Assembly: GCA_964429805.1 (NCBI GenBank)
Contig: CAYSDH010000075.1
Coordinates: 1 to 15,254 of the forward strand
Direction: 5' to 3'
Length of the DNA: 15,254 nt
From: CAYSDH01 sp964429805
GTDB lineage: Bacteria; Bacteroidota; Bacteroidia; Flavobacteriales_D; JABDKJ01
In this document: piece after piece, positions 7,490-15,193 of the stretch
Layout of the letters: every line of letters begins with the position of its first letter
How positions within the stretch are numbered: the first letter of the stretch is position 1
Notes under the pieces: model-generated
Told to the model about the DNA's origin: nothing
The model's input: only the letters and a program-made list of their open reading frames with translations
The model's database searches: none
Position numbers and translations under genes: made by a program

Positions 7490-7567
7490 CAAGGGGTGTT
7501 TGGGTAAAGGAAACCCGCTGGTAGCTAATCGGAAATGCGCGTTCGAATCGTGTACACCCCTTGTTTT
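7490..7567 (+). ncRNA. tRNA-like element B with a 10-bp acceptor helix
   Basis: CAAGGGGTGT (7490-7499) pairs perfectly with ACACCCCTTG (7554-7563), 10 bp; the inner 7 bp alone would be a standard acceptor stem. The D-like arm pairs GGGT (7502-7505) with ACCC (7513-7516) around a 7-nt loop containing GG. The anticodon-like stem is short (CTGG 7518-7521 with TCGG 7529-7532, two G-T pairs), with loop TAGCTAA, which would place GCT at the anticodon but has A instead of U at position 33. The T arm is GCGCG with CGTGT around TTCGAAT (7537-7553). TTTT follows at 7564-7567. No CCA is encoded and no long variable arm is present, so it is not a normal tRNA-Ser. It resembles element A and shares the CCGCTG and CGTTCGAATCG segments. 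A CAAATTTG box at 7482-7489 is a possible promoter. A degenerate tRNA remains an alternative. Confidence 0.6.
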
Positions 7568-7572
7568 AGAAA

Positions 7573-9441
7573 TCAGTATCGCTTGTATCTGAATCGACTG
7601 ACATCGCGAGAGATTTGTTTGTCTCCTTTATTGTAAGAAAAGAGTTTGCCAGACATGTTGTTTCCCTTGTCCAACTCAAGAGAAATAATCTCATAAGCCA
7701 AATCTCTCATGCGCTCGTCTGGTTCATTTTCATATTGAAGGGTAACGACATTAAGAAAGTTCTCTTGCTGATCTCCGCTTACCTCTTTTTCATAAAAACG
7801 GTACATCTCTTCTGCCCTCTCGACTTCTTCTGGCAGGTATTTGAAATAGGCATTGGCACAGTCATAAGCCCGGGCGTTATAGCGCCAACCCTGCAACAAT
7901 ATTTCTTGAGCACGCTCAGGAATCTGTCTTTTAGCGCGGCATAATTTAGATGCCGTTATATAATCAGCCCTCTCACACAGTTTGGTTTCTGCTGTTGCAT
8001 AATGATAGTCGCCACGACCTCTTTGGCCCATTTCAACACAGATATCACCTGCTGTTTCATGTTCTTCTAATTCGAGATAAAGCTCAATCGACTTTTCGTA
8101 AAACTTGCCTTTCCTGTAGCAGTGCGCGGCCAAATTTTTGTCTTTTAACTTTTCCAAATAGATTGTTGCCGCCTCTTCATAGTAGCCACCGTCTCTCAAG
8201 GTGCTTGCAGCTAACCACTTGTTATTTAGCAGCTTCAGATAGACGAAGGCCGCCTTATGGTAGTTTCCTTTTTTTATAAAATCTTCTGCCATTTGAGTAT
8301 ACCGCTGATAGAGTTCATGACTCCGATCGCCAAAATCAACTGAGCCTCCTGCGCCCGAACCATATCCTTGAAACAGTGAAAAATTAGACCATCTGCGCGA
8401 CATGTCGAAGCCTGCTTGTTGATTGCCTCTCGTCACTCCATCTGAATCAATTGGGATGGCATATTTGAGGGCTTCATTTGGATCGTTTTTCATCATATCA
8501 AAGAGCTTGTCCAAGGCTTTTTTATTTCTGTCTACAAGTCCATCTAACTTCTGACCGAGCGAGTCTATCCACTTATCAAAAAGCCCATTACTACTTTGAC
8601 CTGCGCCTGAAGCGCCCATGGCCGCCCCCGCACCCACTGACCCATCACCTTTCTTACCAGCTTTAAACAGTGCATTCAACGGCATAGCCACCAAGGCACC
8701 AATGCCCAGCGCTGTACCTAAAATCAAACCACCGAGCCCCGCTCCTAGTCCGGCACCACCATCTTTTCCATCCTTTCCAATAGCAGCGCCCTCAGCGTCT
8801 GTTGTGTCATCACCTTTCTCCTTAGCCTTCTTGGCAAGCATCCACTTCAACATTCTCATCTGCGCTTTTTCCAAAAAAGAAAGCGGCTTCTCCTCTATCG
8901 TTTCCTTTTCAGGAAAGAGCTCTTTCTCCATGCGCTCTTCCACCTCTTTGGCAGGAATCTCTTTCAAGAACATCTGCTTTATCTCTTTGGGCGGTGTATA
9001 ACCACGAGTTGGCACTGTGACAATGCAATTAGACGAAACAGGCGGCTCAATGATTTCACTCCAGTTTACTGGCGCTTCAAGCTCAAAGAGGCCAATGTCA
9101 GGGAGAAAGGCATACGGTTTAGATTTAAAAAGATGCAGCAGTTCCTGCTCTTCCAACTGCGGAAGCACCTCTGTGCGCAGAGGGTGATATAGCAAGCCAA
9201 CGAACTCCTGAACCCTCAGATGACGATCATTTTTTTCTAAGTCTTCGGATGAACTTGGCAAAACAAGACATCCGAAAATGGAATTGGCCGTGGTGTCTGG
9301 CAGCGCATACACGGTCACCTTACTCAAAGTGAAGGCCATCCGCTCTAATTCAGTCAGCCAGTGTTGCACAGACTCGCCACGGATTACAAATCCGGCCTGC
9401 GTCTGAGCTGAGTTTTCGGATGGTTGTAATCTAAGTTCCAT
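7573..9441 (-). CDS. bpX/TPR-like component of a MoxR-vWA-beta-propeller system
   Basis: A 622-residue protein, last gene of the minus-strand operon; its ATG overlaps the vWA gene by 11 bp. Residues 1-150 form a globular alpha/beta domain of the type found in the third components (bpX domains) of these systems; I cannot assign the bpX number. Residues 160-215 are charged and helical. Residues 222-258 are Gly/Ala-rich and hydrophobic, with a glycine zipper GxxxGxxxG at Gly238, Gly242 and Gly246, then basic residues, so membrane insertion or tight helix packing is possible. A Gly/Ser/Ala-rich linker follows. Residues about 372-500 hold TPR-like helical repeats (ELYQRYTQMAEDFIKKGNYH, AATIYLEKLKDKNLAAHCY, SIELYLELEEHETAGDI), probably a protein-binding scaffold. 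No catalytic motif seen. The stop codon is 6 bp from the end of the tRNA-like element B region on the opposite strand. Confidence 0.8.
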   Translation of the reverse strand: MELRLQPSENSAQTQAGFVIRGESVQHWLTELERMAFTLSKVTVYALPDTTANSIFGCLVLPSSSEDLEKNDRHLRVQEFVGLLYHPLRTEVLPQLEEQELLHLFKSKPYAFLPDIGLFELEAPVNWSEIIEPPVSSNCIVTVPTRGYTPPKEIKQMFLKEIPAKEVEERMEKELFPEKETIEEKPLSFLEKAQMRMLKWMLAKKAKEKGDDTTDAEGAAIGKDGKDGGAGLGAGLGGLILGTALGIGALVAMPLNALFKAGKKGDGSVGAGAAMGASGAGQSSNGLFDKWIDSLGQKLDGLVDRNKKALDKLFDMMKNDPNEALKYAIPIDSDGVTRGNQQAGFDMSRRWSNFSLFQGYGSGAGGSVDFGDRSHELYQRYTQMAEDFIKKGNYHKAAFVYLKLLNNKWLAASTLRDGGYYEEAATIYLEKLKDKNLAAHCYRKGKFYEKSIELYLELEEHETAGDICVEMGQRGRGDYHYATAETKLCERADYITASKLCRAKRQIPERAQEILLQGWRYNARAYDCANAYFKYLPEEVERAEEMYRFYEKEVSGDQQENFLNVVTLQYENEPDERMRDLAYEIISLELDKGNNMSGKLFSYNKGDKQISRDVSRFRYKRY

Positions 9442-11938
9442 GTTGCAAAATAGTTCGAATGAATGGCTCTAAAAATTGGGCATCAAAGTCATGTGCTTGG
9501 AGCTCTTGAAGGTCAGACTTATACTCTGTAAATTCTAGACCAGTTATGCCTGAAGTCTCCAATCTCTCCACTGCCCAAGGCGGTAATTTTTTAAATATGA
9601 TCTTTGGTAGATCACTGCGAAAATCGTCATTCTTTGGACGGGCTTGGGCGGCAACGGAGGCCAGTCGTTGATAGCGCGTATCACTTTTATCAATGGGCTG
9701 ATGCAAACTCACATCTACCCCACGCTTTAAGAGTCTCTTGTCATGGCAATTAACAATGAACGATGGTGTGGCCAAAGGAATAAACGAGTTAGTGACCAGC
9801 GGCACGTAAATAGTTGAAATTGACTCATCTGATGAACGCAAGACAGCGAGCCCGTCTCTGGTAGCCATCACAAAGCTCCCGTCATCAAACACAAATTTGC
9901 TCGCTCCATTTTTTTGAGCTTCAGCTTTCAGTTTCGGCTTGCCTACTTTTGAAAAATAATAGCCACCACTTTCTTGAGCTTGCAGCTCGTTATGACCAAT
10001 CAACAGTCGTCCATTTTCTGTGATACCTACATTCTTAATGGAGCGTAGCACGTTTGAGAACTGCTCTTGGTTGGTCAAGCCATGTACAAGAGTTTTATAA
10101 TCGTCCCACTCATCAAACATGTCCATATCTAGTGTAGACGACTGACAGTTTAAGTCAATGCGTTGCAACCGTGAACCCAGCCCATCTCTTTCTAGATGGT
10201 AAAAGGAATCATCCCAAAAAAACAGGTCTGAACTCTGCCAGGAAGCTTTCCATGGCACCATGCCTTCACTGACCTCTCCCGTATTCAAATTTCTGATGTA
10301 CATCACCTTCGTTGACATGATCACCGACAACAGGTATACATCACCAGTAGTCGCTTTTCCAATGCAAAACATATTTTGTATTCCACCTTCTAGAAAGGCG
10401 ACAAACTCCCAGCCCCAATTTCTATTTGTGCTTGAAAACTGCCGAAAAAGCGTCCCATATCGAGATACGAGATAAAGTTCCTTCGTGTCATAAGCCAAGA
10501 ATTGGACTTTTTGGACGGTCGGAAAAAGTAAGGGGCAGTCTACATACAACTCTTCATGACCGATAGGTGTGACTTCACCGGACTTCTTAATCTCTACTTT
10601 CTTTCTTTTTTGTTGCCAAAGTTCCGTCAATGGCAAGTTTAAGTCTTGAACAAAGCGCTTGCTTTTTTTCATCTGCTTAAACACCGCCACGTTCCCTTCC
10701 GCATCTGGATTAATCCAGTAATCAACGCGTTGTTTTAACTCACTCTGCATCACATGTATCTCTGGATGACTAGACGCATCTTGGCCAGAGATAAAGACAA
10801 TCTCCTTATGCTTTTGTTCTTCTTGCTCAATGATCTCTCGCAAGCCAACAGCGGCATGCAGCCCATGATGCAGATGTCTCAATCCATTTGCCAAACTCTC
10901 AGGACTACTGAAATCTACTTCATTAACGTAATCTCCAATGGCATAAATGCGACAAGGAATATCAGTCTTAGGATGGGCAGCAATAGCCACCGCACAGGCA
11001 TGAGATACGGCTTTAATCACACCCCAGTTTTTGAGACTTACATCAACGAGAATGAGTCGCTCAAGATTACTGTCAGAAGGTGGCACCTCTCTGTCTATAT
11101 AGAGGGCTTCATTATTAGCAAGCCTAGACATGAAGACAGCATCTTCATTGGCAAATTCTGAGATGAGTAAGCGGTCAAACTCACCTTTATTAGAAATGTC
11201 ACTGACTCCGCCAAAAGGCTGTTTGCTCGGCAGACTGTGATGAAACGGAATATTTAAACTACCCCAGAGTCTCTTGAGCAAACTCCCGATGGCAAACGTG
11301 TTAGGGTCATTAATGAGCTTCTCCTCATACGTCTCATTTGAATCTTCATTTTGCTGAGGCAACAAGAGAGGTTCTTCAATTTTTGGGACCTCAGCCAATC
11401 CATCTATCAGTGACTGCAAATCTCGATAAGACCGAAGCATCAAGGCTAAAGGCCTAACGTCTCGAGCAAACTCATACTCATTGGCATCCTTGAGACTTCT
11501 GCTCAGCGGGTATGGCTGATTAGGTGCCTTGAAGTTGTCAATTACCTTTTGGGCTTTTTTGGGACTAATACCTCGGTGGCTGTTTTTAAATATGAATTTA
11601 AGAAGATCAACTCTGCCATGTTCGGTATGATATCGGTCGGGTAATTTAGAGACCAATTCCAGAAACTTAGATCCTTGAACAAACATCTTTGAATGCTCAT
11701 CTTTGCTCTCAAACTTGGAAAACAACTGAAGTACACTTTGGAATTTATTTGCACTGAGAATGACTAAGAGCATAGAACCAAGTCGAGGTATGCCCTGATG
11801 CGCCAACTCTGACAACAAGCCTTTGATGTATCGGTTATAAGCAATAGTATGACCGTAGCTATCCACGATTACCTCTTCCCTGTTATCCCACTTCCAAAAG
11901 TAATCTGGATGTACTTTTAAATACTCCTCAGGACTCAT
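9431..11938 (-). CDS. vWA plus beta-propeller protein of the ternary system
   Basis: An 835-residue protein. Residues 1-230 are mainly helical, without recognised motif. A von Willebrand A domain runs from about 293 to 410: strand LERLILVDVSLKNWG with Asp299 and Ser301 of the metal site, then VSHACAVAIAAHPKTDIPCR and the strand IVFISGQDASS. The third MIDAS position of the DxSxS motif is Lys303, so metal binding may be altered. From about 465 to 770 come repeated beta-strand units (VQFLAYDTKELYLVSRYGTL, FCIGKATTGDVYLLSVI, VFDDGSFVMATRDGLAVLRS), as in a beta-propeller. This matches the vWA-beta-propeller partner of MoxR ATPases. In such systems the ATPase is thought to remodel targets chosen through the vWA partner. 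It overlaps the genes on both sides by 11 bp, consistent with coupled translation. Confidence 0.85.
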   Translation of the reverse strand: MSPEEYLKVHPDYFWKWDNREEVIVDSYGHTIAYNRYIKGLLSELAHQGIPRLGSMLLVILSANKFQSVLQLFSKFESKDEHSKMFVQGSKFLELVSKLPDRYHTEHGRVDLLKFIFKNSHRGISPKKAQKVIDNFKAPNQPYPLSRSLKDANEYEFARDVRPLALMLRSYRDLQSLIDGLAEVPKIEEPLLLPQQNEDSNETYEEKLINDPNTFAIGSLLKRLWGSLNIPFHHSLPSKQPFGGVSDISNKGEFDRLLISEFANEDAVFMSRLANNEALYIDREVPPSDSNLERLILVDVSLKNWGVIKAVSHACAVAIAAHPKTDIPCRIYAIGDYVNEVDFSSPESLANGLRHLHHGLHAAVGLREIIEQEEQKHKEIVFISGQDASSHPEIHVMQSELKQRVDYWINPDAEGNVAVFKQMKKSKRFVQDLNLPLTELWQQKRKKVEIKKSGEVTPIGHEELYVDCPLLFPTVQKVQFLAYDTKELYLVSRYGTLFRQFSSTNRNWGWEFVAFLEGGIQNMFCIGKATTGDVYLLSVIMSTKVMYIRNLNTGEVSEGMVPWKASWQSSDLFFWDDSFYHLERDGLGSRLQRIDLNCQSSTLDMDMFDEWDDYKTLVHGLTNQEQFSNVLRSIKNVGITENGRLLIGHNELQAQESGGYYFSKVGKPKLKAEAQKNGASKFVFDDGSFVMATRDGLAVLRSSDESISTIYVPLVTNSFIPLATPSFIVNCHDKRLLKRGVDVSLHQPIDKSDTRYQRLASVAAQARPKNDDFRSDLPKIIFKKLPPWAVERLETSGITGLEFTEYKSDLQELQAHDFDAQFLEPFIRTILQHGT

Positions 11939-12683
11939 GGCGCTCTACAATTTGCAAATCAGGTGAGGAAGCTCGGATAGATGAACGGCTAAGGGGAACC
12001 ATTGCTTCATTAAGAATGAGTGAATATTCACCACTTTCCGTCCAGAGAATGTGCCCTCTTTTCTGTCCAAGCAGCATGTTAGCCGCGACAGGTTTTAAGC
12101 TGCGCGGAGCCAGGTCATATCCGGCTGGAATCAGGTGAAAGCCACTTTGCCAGAGTATGACTCCTGGCAAGGGTAGTATCGGTGCTCCTTGCACTACGCA
12201 GGTCTTTGCGTCAATGATGCACCATGCAAGCCCTTTCATTCTTACCAAAGGTGCGTCAAGTATATATCGTTCTAGCTGATTACGCTGGCACAATAAGGCG
12301 CACTCTTCTTGCTCATAATCTGTCTCAATCATGTGCATAGCCATGCGCTGATTAATACCAAAATAGTTGTGATTGAGCGTACCAGTTTTGAGCGGCAAAA
12401 ACTCTTTTAAGGTCTTCCACTCTAGGCTTGGCAAGGGCCCTTCTGGCAGTTTTGACCCATAGCGATGTAGCTTATTATTATATCCTTGAAATCTTCTGAG
12501 CTCAGGAATAGATAGCAGATTGACGTGTTCTATCTGCACAGCATCGAGCCCTCTGACCCAAATCCACTCCGCATCTTGCCCGGCTTCTACCGCAGACCAA
12601 TGACGAATGTGGCGCATGCGCTCACGCTCTTTAAGCGGAAAACGGGCAAGAAAAATCAGGCCTCTGTCAACATCTTCTGCCAT
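11928..12683 (-). CDS. bpX-type component of the MoxR-vWA ternary system
   Basis: A 251-residue protein with no recognised catalytic motif. It begins MAEDVDRGLIFLARFPLKER and contains a conserved-looking stretch PILPLPGVILWQSGFHLIPA followed by GYDLAPRSLKPVA (about 175-210). It has no signal peptide or membrane segment, so it is probably cytoplasmic. Placed between the MoxR ATPase (28-bp overlap) and the vWA-beta-propeller protein (11-bp overlap), it fits the bpX-domain proteins that accompany this pair. Overlapping frames on both sides suggest a fixed-ratio complex made by coupled translation. The function call rests mainly on context; I cannot say which bpX family it is. Confidence 0.72.
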   Translation of the reverse strand: MAEDVDRGLIFLARFPLKERERMRHIRHWSAVEAGQDAEWIWVRGLDAVQIEHVNLLSIPELRRFQGYNNKLHRYGSKLPEGPLPSLEWKTLKEFLPLKTGTLNHNYFGINQRMAMHMIETDYEQEECALLCQRNQLERYILDAPLVRMKGLAWCIIDAKTCVVQGAPILPLPGVILWQSGFHLIPAGYDLAPRSLKPVAANMLLGQKRGHILWTESGEYSLILNEAMVPLSRSSIRASSPDLQIVERHES

Positions 12684-13786
12684 AAACTGTCTATGTGTTC
12701 TTGAAGATGAGACTTGTGCTCAGGATGAGAAATCCACTGACTCCTGTTTTGCAAGTAGCGCAGCTTATCCTTGATGATGTTTCGCTCTTCGAGGTCGGTG
12801 GATTCATTGTCCCAGCGGCCATGCAGACTTTCTATCTCTTTGATTAACTCTTCGGCATCAGGCGCTTTAGAATTCATGGCGCGCGGATGTACCGGGCCTT
12901 TGTCCTCTTTCTCAATCACGCTGTTGACCATGCCGTTAATCAGTTCTATCTGCTCTTCGGTATCCCAAATGTATCGGAGTACCCACAGGTCAGAAAGAAT
13001 GGCCTCCGTGCGACCGCTCATCAGGGCACTAGCCGCTATCAGGTTTTGACACTTTACAGCTCTTCGGTCAGAGACCTTTACGCCTGTAGTGCGCAAGTCA
13101 TGTATGAGGGCGATGTAGTCTTTTTGCACTGCAGCAAGATTGACACTGCGGCACGCGACTTGAAGCTCACGTATCTCGTCTGCCGTGATAGTTGGAGGCG
13201 CGGCTCCTTCGTTTCGCTCCAGTTTCCATCCTGCATTGAGCACCTCTCCTAGTCGGTCTGTATCTACATAGTCACATCTAATTCTGAGCAAGAATCGATC
13301 TAAAAGCGCATTAAGTGCTTCATCTTCTGGAAGCTGATTACTTGCCCCAACAAACATCAAGGCGGGAAGCTTAATCGTCTCTTTACCTCTCCGAAATATT
13401 TTTTCGTTTAAGGCCATCAAAAGACTGTTGAGCAGCGCTGAATTGGCATTAAAAATTTCATCCAGAAAGACCAGAGAGGCTTCGGGCATCATGCCTTCGG
13501 TATTGGTCACGAGGTCTCCTTCTCTGAGTTTTCTAATGTCAAAGGGGCCAAATATCTCGTTGGGCTCAGTAAATCGGGTAAGCAGGTACTCGAAGTTTCT
13601 TCCGCCTTCTACGCAGGAAGTCAGTTGCCTAACGATGGCACTTTTTGCTGTTCCAGGAGGGCCAAGTAGGTAGGCGTTTTCTTTTGCTAAAAGCGCTATG
13701 CCCAGCAAGTCGATAATACTATCCTTTGCCACAAAAGTGTGTCGCACATGGTCGAGCACTGCGGCAAGTCGTTCAATAGGGTTCAT
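12656..13786 (-). CDS. MoxR/RavA-type AAA+ ATPase
   Basis: A 376-residue AAA+ ATPase. Walker A GPPGTAKS (42-49), Walker B LVFLDEIF (105-112), sensor 1 Asn150 in GASNQLPE, and an arginine-finger candidate in LLDRFLLR (161-168). The LDEIFNANSALLNSLLMALN block is characteristic of the RavA branch of MoxR proteins, whose members act as chaperone-like remodelling engines together with vWA-domain partners. The C-terminal part (about 220-376) is helical. Its C-terminus overlaps the next gene by 28 bp. A TATCTTTG promoter box lies 77 bp upstream, so the four-gene set MoxR to TPR protein can probably be transcribed separately from the 218-aa gene. ATPase identity is secure; the cellular substrate is unknown. 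Confidence 0.93.
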   Translation of the reverse strand: MNPIERLAAVLDHVRHTFVAKDSIIDLLGIALLAKENAYLLGPPGTAKSAIVRQLTSCVEGGRNFEYLLTRFTEPNEIFGPFDIRKLREGDLVTNTEGMMPEASLVFLDEIFNANSALLNSLLMALNEKIFRRGKETIKLPALMFVGASNQLPEDEALNALLDRFLLRIRCDYVDTDRLGEVLNAGWKLERNEGAAPPTITADEIRELQVACRSVNLAAVQKDYIALIHDLRTTGVKVSDRRAVKCQNLIAASALMSGRTEAILSDLWVLRYIWDTEEQIELINGMVNSVIEKEDKGPVHPRAMNSKAPDAEELIKEIESLHGRWDNESTDLEERNIIKDKLRYLQNRSQWISHPEHKSHLQEHIDSLWQKMLTEA

Positions 13787-13863
13787 GAAGTATGAGAGAT
13801 TCAGTGATCAAAATCAGTTTTAGAATACAACAGTATAAGCTGCAACACCATGGTTTTTCTATT

Positions 13864-13871
13864 CAAAGATA
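13864..13871 (-). promoter_or_regulatory. -7 promoter box for the MoxR operon
   Basis: The minus strand reads TATCTTTG, an exact match to TAnnTTTG, inside the 139-bp gap between the 218-aa gene and the MoxR gene. Transcription would start near 13857, leaving a leader of about 70 nt. The same TATCTTTGA word occurs before the 218-aa gene, suggesting shared control. No good -33 element at the usual spacing was seen. Confidence 0.5.
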
Positions 13872-13925
13872 GACGAATCAACAAGCTGGCACAGTAAAAT
13901 TTGACTGACTTGGCCTGCGCTAATT

Positions 13926-14582
13926 CTAGGTTTCAGGTTCAGATAGTTGGTCTTTTACAAGCCCCGGCCATAAGTCTTGGCCATAGTCTGCGACATCTTC
14001 CTTGAGCGCCTGCATCAGTCTCGGATGCTCTGCCATGTCTACTCTTTTGTATTCAGTCACTCTATCGAGAAGGCATCGTCTGAGGCAGTGATGTTGGAGA
14101 AATGAGTCTATATCAAATGGCACGGACTTCAAATCCAGGTCAAGCGAAGAGTAGGTCCAGCGGATGAGAATATCGCGAAGGACATCTACCAGCGGGTCAT
14201 CCATGTCAAGTGCTAGGAGTTCTTTGTAGAGCGTTGGCAAAAAGCGCAGACAGAGATCAGCAGATAAAATGGCCGAAGGGTCATCAATGTTTAAGGTGTC
14301 GTCAAAGTATAAGGATACTTCTGAAAACTCATTCTTTCTGTTGAGTATGAGCTGAGCAGAATAAAAAAGCACTTTGGCACCCCAAATGGCGGCATCTGCA
14401 TCAAAAGCTGGAGGATTATCCGTCAGTTCATAGACTTCTTTCTTGTATTCATGCATCAGAAACTTGCCAAGTAAATCCTGCTCTTCATCGCTGCTCTTCC
14501 AGAGTTCACTGTAGAGATTCATCCGGCCGTGTAGGCGGAGAGATTTGATGCTGTCTAATAGATGGAATGGGGTATTGAGCAT
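13926..14582 (-). CDS. bpX-like protein, probably first gene of the ternary system
   Basis: A 218-residue, mostly helical, acidic protein without signal peptide, membrane segment or catalytic motif. The stretch PAFDADAAIWGAKVLFYSAQ followed by LILNRKNE (58-85) resembles a conserved helix of a small bpX family (possibly bpX4) that accompanies MoxR-vWA-beta-propeller systems. This is from memory and uncertain. It lies 139 bp upstream of the MoxR gene on the same strand, with its own promoter box (14597-14604) and a MoxR promoter in between, so it is a separate but linked unit. The ATG at 14582 is the first in frame. It is divergent from the cytochrome c gene. Context supports membership in the system more strongly than sequence does. 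Confidence 0.7.
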   Translation of the reverse strand: MLNTPFHLLDSIKSLRLHGRMNLYSELWKSSDEEQDLLGKFLMHEYKKEVYELTDNPPAFDADAAIWGAKVLFYSAQLILNRKNEFSEVSLYFDDTLNIDDPSAILSADLCLRFLPTLYKELLALDMDDPLVDVLRDILIRWTYSSLDLDLKSVPFDIDSFLQHHCLRRCLLDRVTEYKRVDMAEHPRLMQALKEDVADYGQDLWPGLVKDQLSEPET

Positions 14583-14594
14583 GGCTGTCGTTAC

Positions 14595-14619
14595 ATCAAA
14601 GATACATGGAAGCTTTGAT
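14595..14619. repeat. Inverted repeat over the divergent promoter region
   Basis: ATCAAAG (14595-14601) and CTTTGAT (14613-14619) form a perfect 7-bp inverted repeat separated by 11 bp. The left half overlaps the -7 box of the 218-aa gene. The right half creates AAGCTTTG on the plus strand, a near match to a -7 box pointing to the cytochrome c gene. It could be an operator for a dimeric regulator or just a consequence of two opposed promoter boxes. Confidence 0.4.
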
Positions 14620-14626
14620 AGTGAAA
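14597..14626 (-). promoter_or_regulatory. Promoter of the 218-aa gene
   Basis: The minus strand has TATCTTTG (14597-14604), an exact TAnnTTTG -7 box. A TTTC at 14623-14626 lies 18 bp upstream, close to the -33 TTTG and the expected spacing. The box lies 14 bp before the ATG, giving a leader of roughly 8 nt. Confidence 0.55.
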
Positions 14627-14701
14627 GTCTGAAGGCTGATAAACCAGAAGGTAGCCGAACAGAAATTAGGTGCTCCCGTTCCAGATTACTACTCTTGTCT
14701 T

Positions 14702-15154
14702 ATGAGTAAGAGGACATATATAGGCGGGTTTCTGGTTTTAAGCATTTTGTTTATTGGCTGTAGCTCTGAGGAAGTAAACAAGTCTCAGCAGGCAAAAAAG
14801 CAAGTGAACAATGCTGAAGTGCAAGATGATGGCTTTGCGGTAGATCAAAAGAGCACGTGGACAGCGTCACAGCAAAAGTTTACTCAGCAGGGGTTGAATG
14901 ATGTCGATATGGCGCTCGTTGATGCTGTGGACTCAAAGAAAATATTCACGCTTTACTGTAGCCCATGCCATGGCATAAATGGGCAGATGACCACATTGGG
15001 GGCCAAGGATTTGACGTTGTCATCGATGACAAAGACGAACGTGTTTAGTCAAATCAGTTTTGGAAAGGGCACCATGAATGCCTTTAAAGGCACCCTAAGC
15101 ATTGCCGAAATTACTGCGCTGACAGACTATGTGATTGAGATGAGGGTGGAGTGA
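14702..15154 (+). CDS. Monohaem class I cytochrome c lipoprotein
   Basis: A 150-residue protein. Residues 1-20 (MSKRTYIGGFLVLSILFIGC) are a lipoprotein signal, with lipidation expected at Cys20. A polar, low-complexity linker extends to about residue 70. The haem-binding motif CSPCH lies at about residues 87-91 (LYCSPCHGINGQ), and a likely distal ligand methionine is in GKGTMNAFKG, followed by a C-terminal helix (IAEITALTDYVIEM). It resembles small membrane-tethered electron carriers facing the periplasm. It is divergent from the ternary system with a 119-bp spacer. There is no sign that it belongs to that system. TACTCTTG at 14690-14697 is a weak promoter candidate. Confidence 0.88.
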   Translation: MSKRTYIGGFLVLSILFIGCSSEEVNKSQQAKKQVNNAEVQDDGFAVDQKSTWTASQQKFTQQGLNDVDMALVDAVDSKKIFTLYCSPCHGINGQMTTLGAKDLTLSSMTKTNVFSQISFGKGTMNAFKGTLSIAEITALTDYVIEMRVE

Positions 15155-15193
15155 TTGGTGTTGGGGTGCTTGTTTGTATTTATTTAAAACCCA

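Noticed and set aside
7383..7561. Ordinary tRNA genes (for example Val GAC in element A or Ser GCT in element B)
   Set aside because: Anticodon loops lack U33, A has a 6-nt loop, B has a weak anticodon stem and no long variable arm for Ser, acceptor helices are too long, and no CCA is encoded. Kept as tRNA-like instead.
8618..9001. Proline/serine-rich plus-strand reading frame
   Set aside because: It is the mirror of the Gly/Ala-rich region of the 622-aa protein on the other strand; its composition is explained by that gene.
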